DNA from: Candidatus Binatota bacterium
Lineage (GTDB): Bacteria; Desulfobacterota; Binatia; Bin18
Assembly: GCA_011523315.1 (NCBI GenBank)
Contig: WTHE01000374.1
Location: 1-5,658 of the forward strand
DNA: 5,658 bases
Direction: 5' to 3'
Every line of letters begins with the position of its first letter. Position 1 is the stretch's first letter. Below the pieces are notes generated by a model. That model saw nothing but the letters and a program-made list of their open reading frames with translations. It had not been told where the DNA came from and did not search any database. A program made the position numbers and the translations under genes. Positions 4,908 through 5,658 of the stretch are shown piece by piece.

Positions 4908-5658
4908 TTACACCCCAATCTCTTGCAGGCGTTTGTCGACGTTGGACCGGGCGGTTCCGCCGGCCGAGCGGCGCCGGTCGACCGCCGCCTCCAGGCTCAG
5001 GCGGGGCAGCAGGTCGGACTCAAATGCCGACGAGAAGCCCTGCCAGTCCTCGAGCGACAGCTGCTCCAGGCCGATGTCATCGGACAGGCAGCGACGCACC
5101 ACCCGGGCCACGATGTCGTGCGCTTTTCTGAACGGCACACCCTTTTCCACCAGGTAGTCGGCGACATCGGTCGCCAGGGTAAAGCCGCCCAGGGCTGCGG
5201 CCTGCATCCGGTCGGGCCGAAACACGAGCTGACCGAGCATGGCTTCGAGCACGCTGAGCATGCTTGTGACGGTATCGACCGTATCAAACAGCGGCTCCTT
5301 GTCCTCCTGGAGGTCCCGATTATAGGCCAGCGGCAGGCCCTTGAGCGTGGTCAGCAGGGCGAACAGGTTGCCGTAGACCCGGCCCGTCTTGCCCCGGATG
5401 ATCTCGGGCACGTCGGGGTTTTTCTTCTGGGGCATCATCGAGCTGCCGGTGGCAAAGGCGTCCGGCAGCTCGATGAACTGAAACTCGCTGCTGGCCCACA
5501 GCACCAGCTCCTCGGCAAACCGACTCAGGTGCATGCTGATCATGGCGCTGACCGACAGAAACTCGACCAGAAAATCCCGGTCGGCCACGGTATCCAGGCT
5601 GTTCGTGCTGACCCGGGCAAAACCCAGCAGGCGGGCCACATAGGCTCGGTCTATCGGC
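4908..5658 (-). CDS. argH: Argininosuccinate lyase, C-terminal part (5' end beyond right edge)
   Basis: ArgH splits argininosuccinate into arginine and fumarate, the last step of arginine synthesis, as a cytoplasmic tetramer of the fumarase/aspartase superfamily. About 250 codons are visible, corresponding to roughly the second half of the ~460-residue family. The frame enters at the window edge as PIDRAYVARLLGF, matching the PIDR segment of E. coli ArgH. It continues NSLDTVADRDF, then HLSRFAEEL. The superfamily signature TGSSMMPQKKNPD follows, carrying the catalytic serine loop. RGKTGRVYGNL, LKGLPLAYNRDLQEDKEPLFD and the C-terminal ADYLVEKGVPFRKAH complete it. The frame is intact to TAA at 4908-4910. 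GTG at 5637-5639 is an internal valine codon, not the start. It is the most upstream gene seen of the argH-lipoprotein-dapF-dapA-dapB cluster; the promoter must lie outside the window. Confidence 0.97.
   Translation of the reverse strand, partial: PIDRAYVARLLGFARVSTNSLDTVADRDFLVEFLSVSAMISMHLSRFAEELVLWASSEFQFIELPDAFATGSSMMPQKKNPDVPEIIRGKTGRVYGNLFALLTTLKGLPLAYNRDLQEDKEPLFDTVDTVTSMLSVLEAMLGQLVFRPDRMQAAALGGFTLATDVADYLVEKGVPFRKAHDIVARVVRRCLSDDIGLEQLSLEDWQGFSSAFESDLLPRLSLEAAVDRRRSAGGTARSNVDKRLQEIGV

Overview
The window is GC-rich, fully coding-dense bacterial chromosome. No sign of mobile elements, CRISPR, rRNA or tRNA was seen. Four consecutive genes on the minus strand encode diaminopimelate (DAP)/lysine steps and a lipoprotein, and a fifth encodes the end of arginine biosynthesis. 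A lipobox lipoprotein between argH and dapF, together with meso-DAP enzymes, points to a Gram-negative bacterium. From memory, the order argH - small lipoprotein - (lysA) - dapF - dapA - dapB is typical of deltaproteobacterial and related lineages. No genus can be named from the sequence alone.

Layout, left to right. (1) 1-751, minus: the N-terminal ~250 codons of an aminoglycoside-phosphotransferase-like kinase, read from a GTG start and running off the left edge. (2) 752-918: a 167-bp divergent intergenic region with a plausible minus-strand promoter and a small dyad. (3) 919-1731, plus: a crotonase-fold enoyl-CoA hydratase/isomerase. (4) 1748-5658, minus, read right to left: argH (5' part beyond the window), an FN3-like lipoprotein, dapF, dapA, dapB. 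The operon ends convergently against the crotonase gene with only 16 bp between the stops.

How the genes work together: DapA condenses aspartate semialdehyde with pyruvate, DapB reduces the product, and DapF epimerises LL-DAP to meso-DAP for peptidoglycan and lysine. ArgH releases arginine from argininosuccinate. The steps between DapB and DapF, and LysA, are not in this window. DapA keeps every residue of the E. coli-type lysine allosteric site, so feedback inhibition is predicted.

The most noteworthy unexplained structure is non-coding. Both longer spacers inside the dap cluster (dapF-dapA and dapA-dapB) hold a strong hairpin placed just upstream of the next gene's Shine-Dalgarno sequence. 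The dapA-dapB hairpin has perfect 14-bp arms, and its 3' arm can alternatively pair with the dapB Shine-Dalgarno, which suggests a two-state translational control element. No wholly new gene system is evident.
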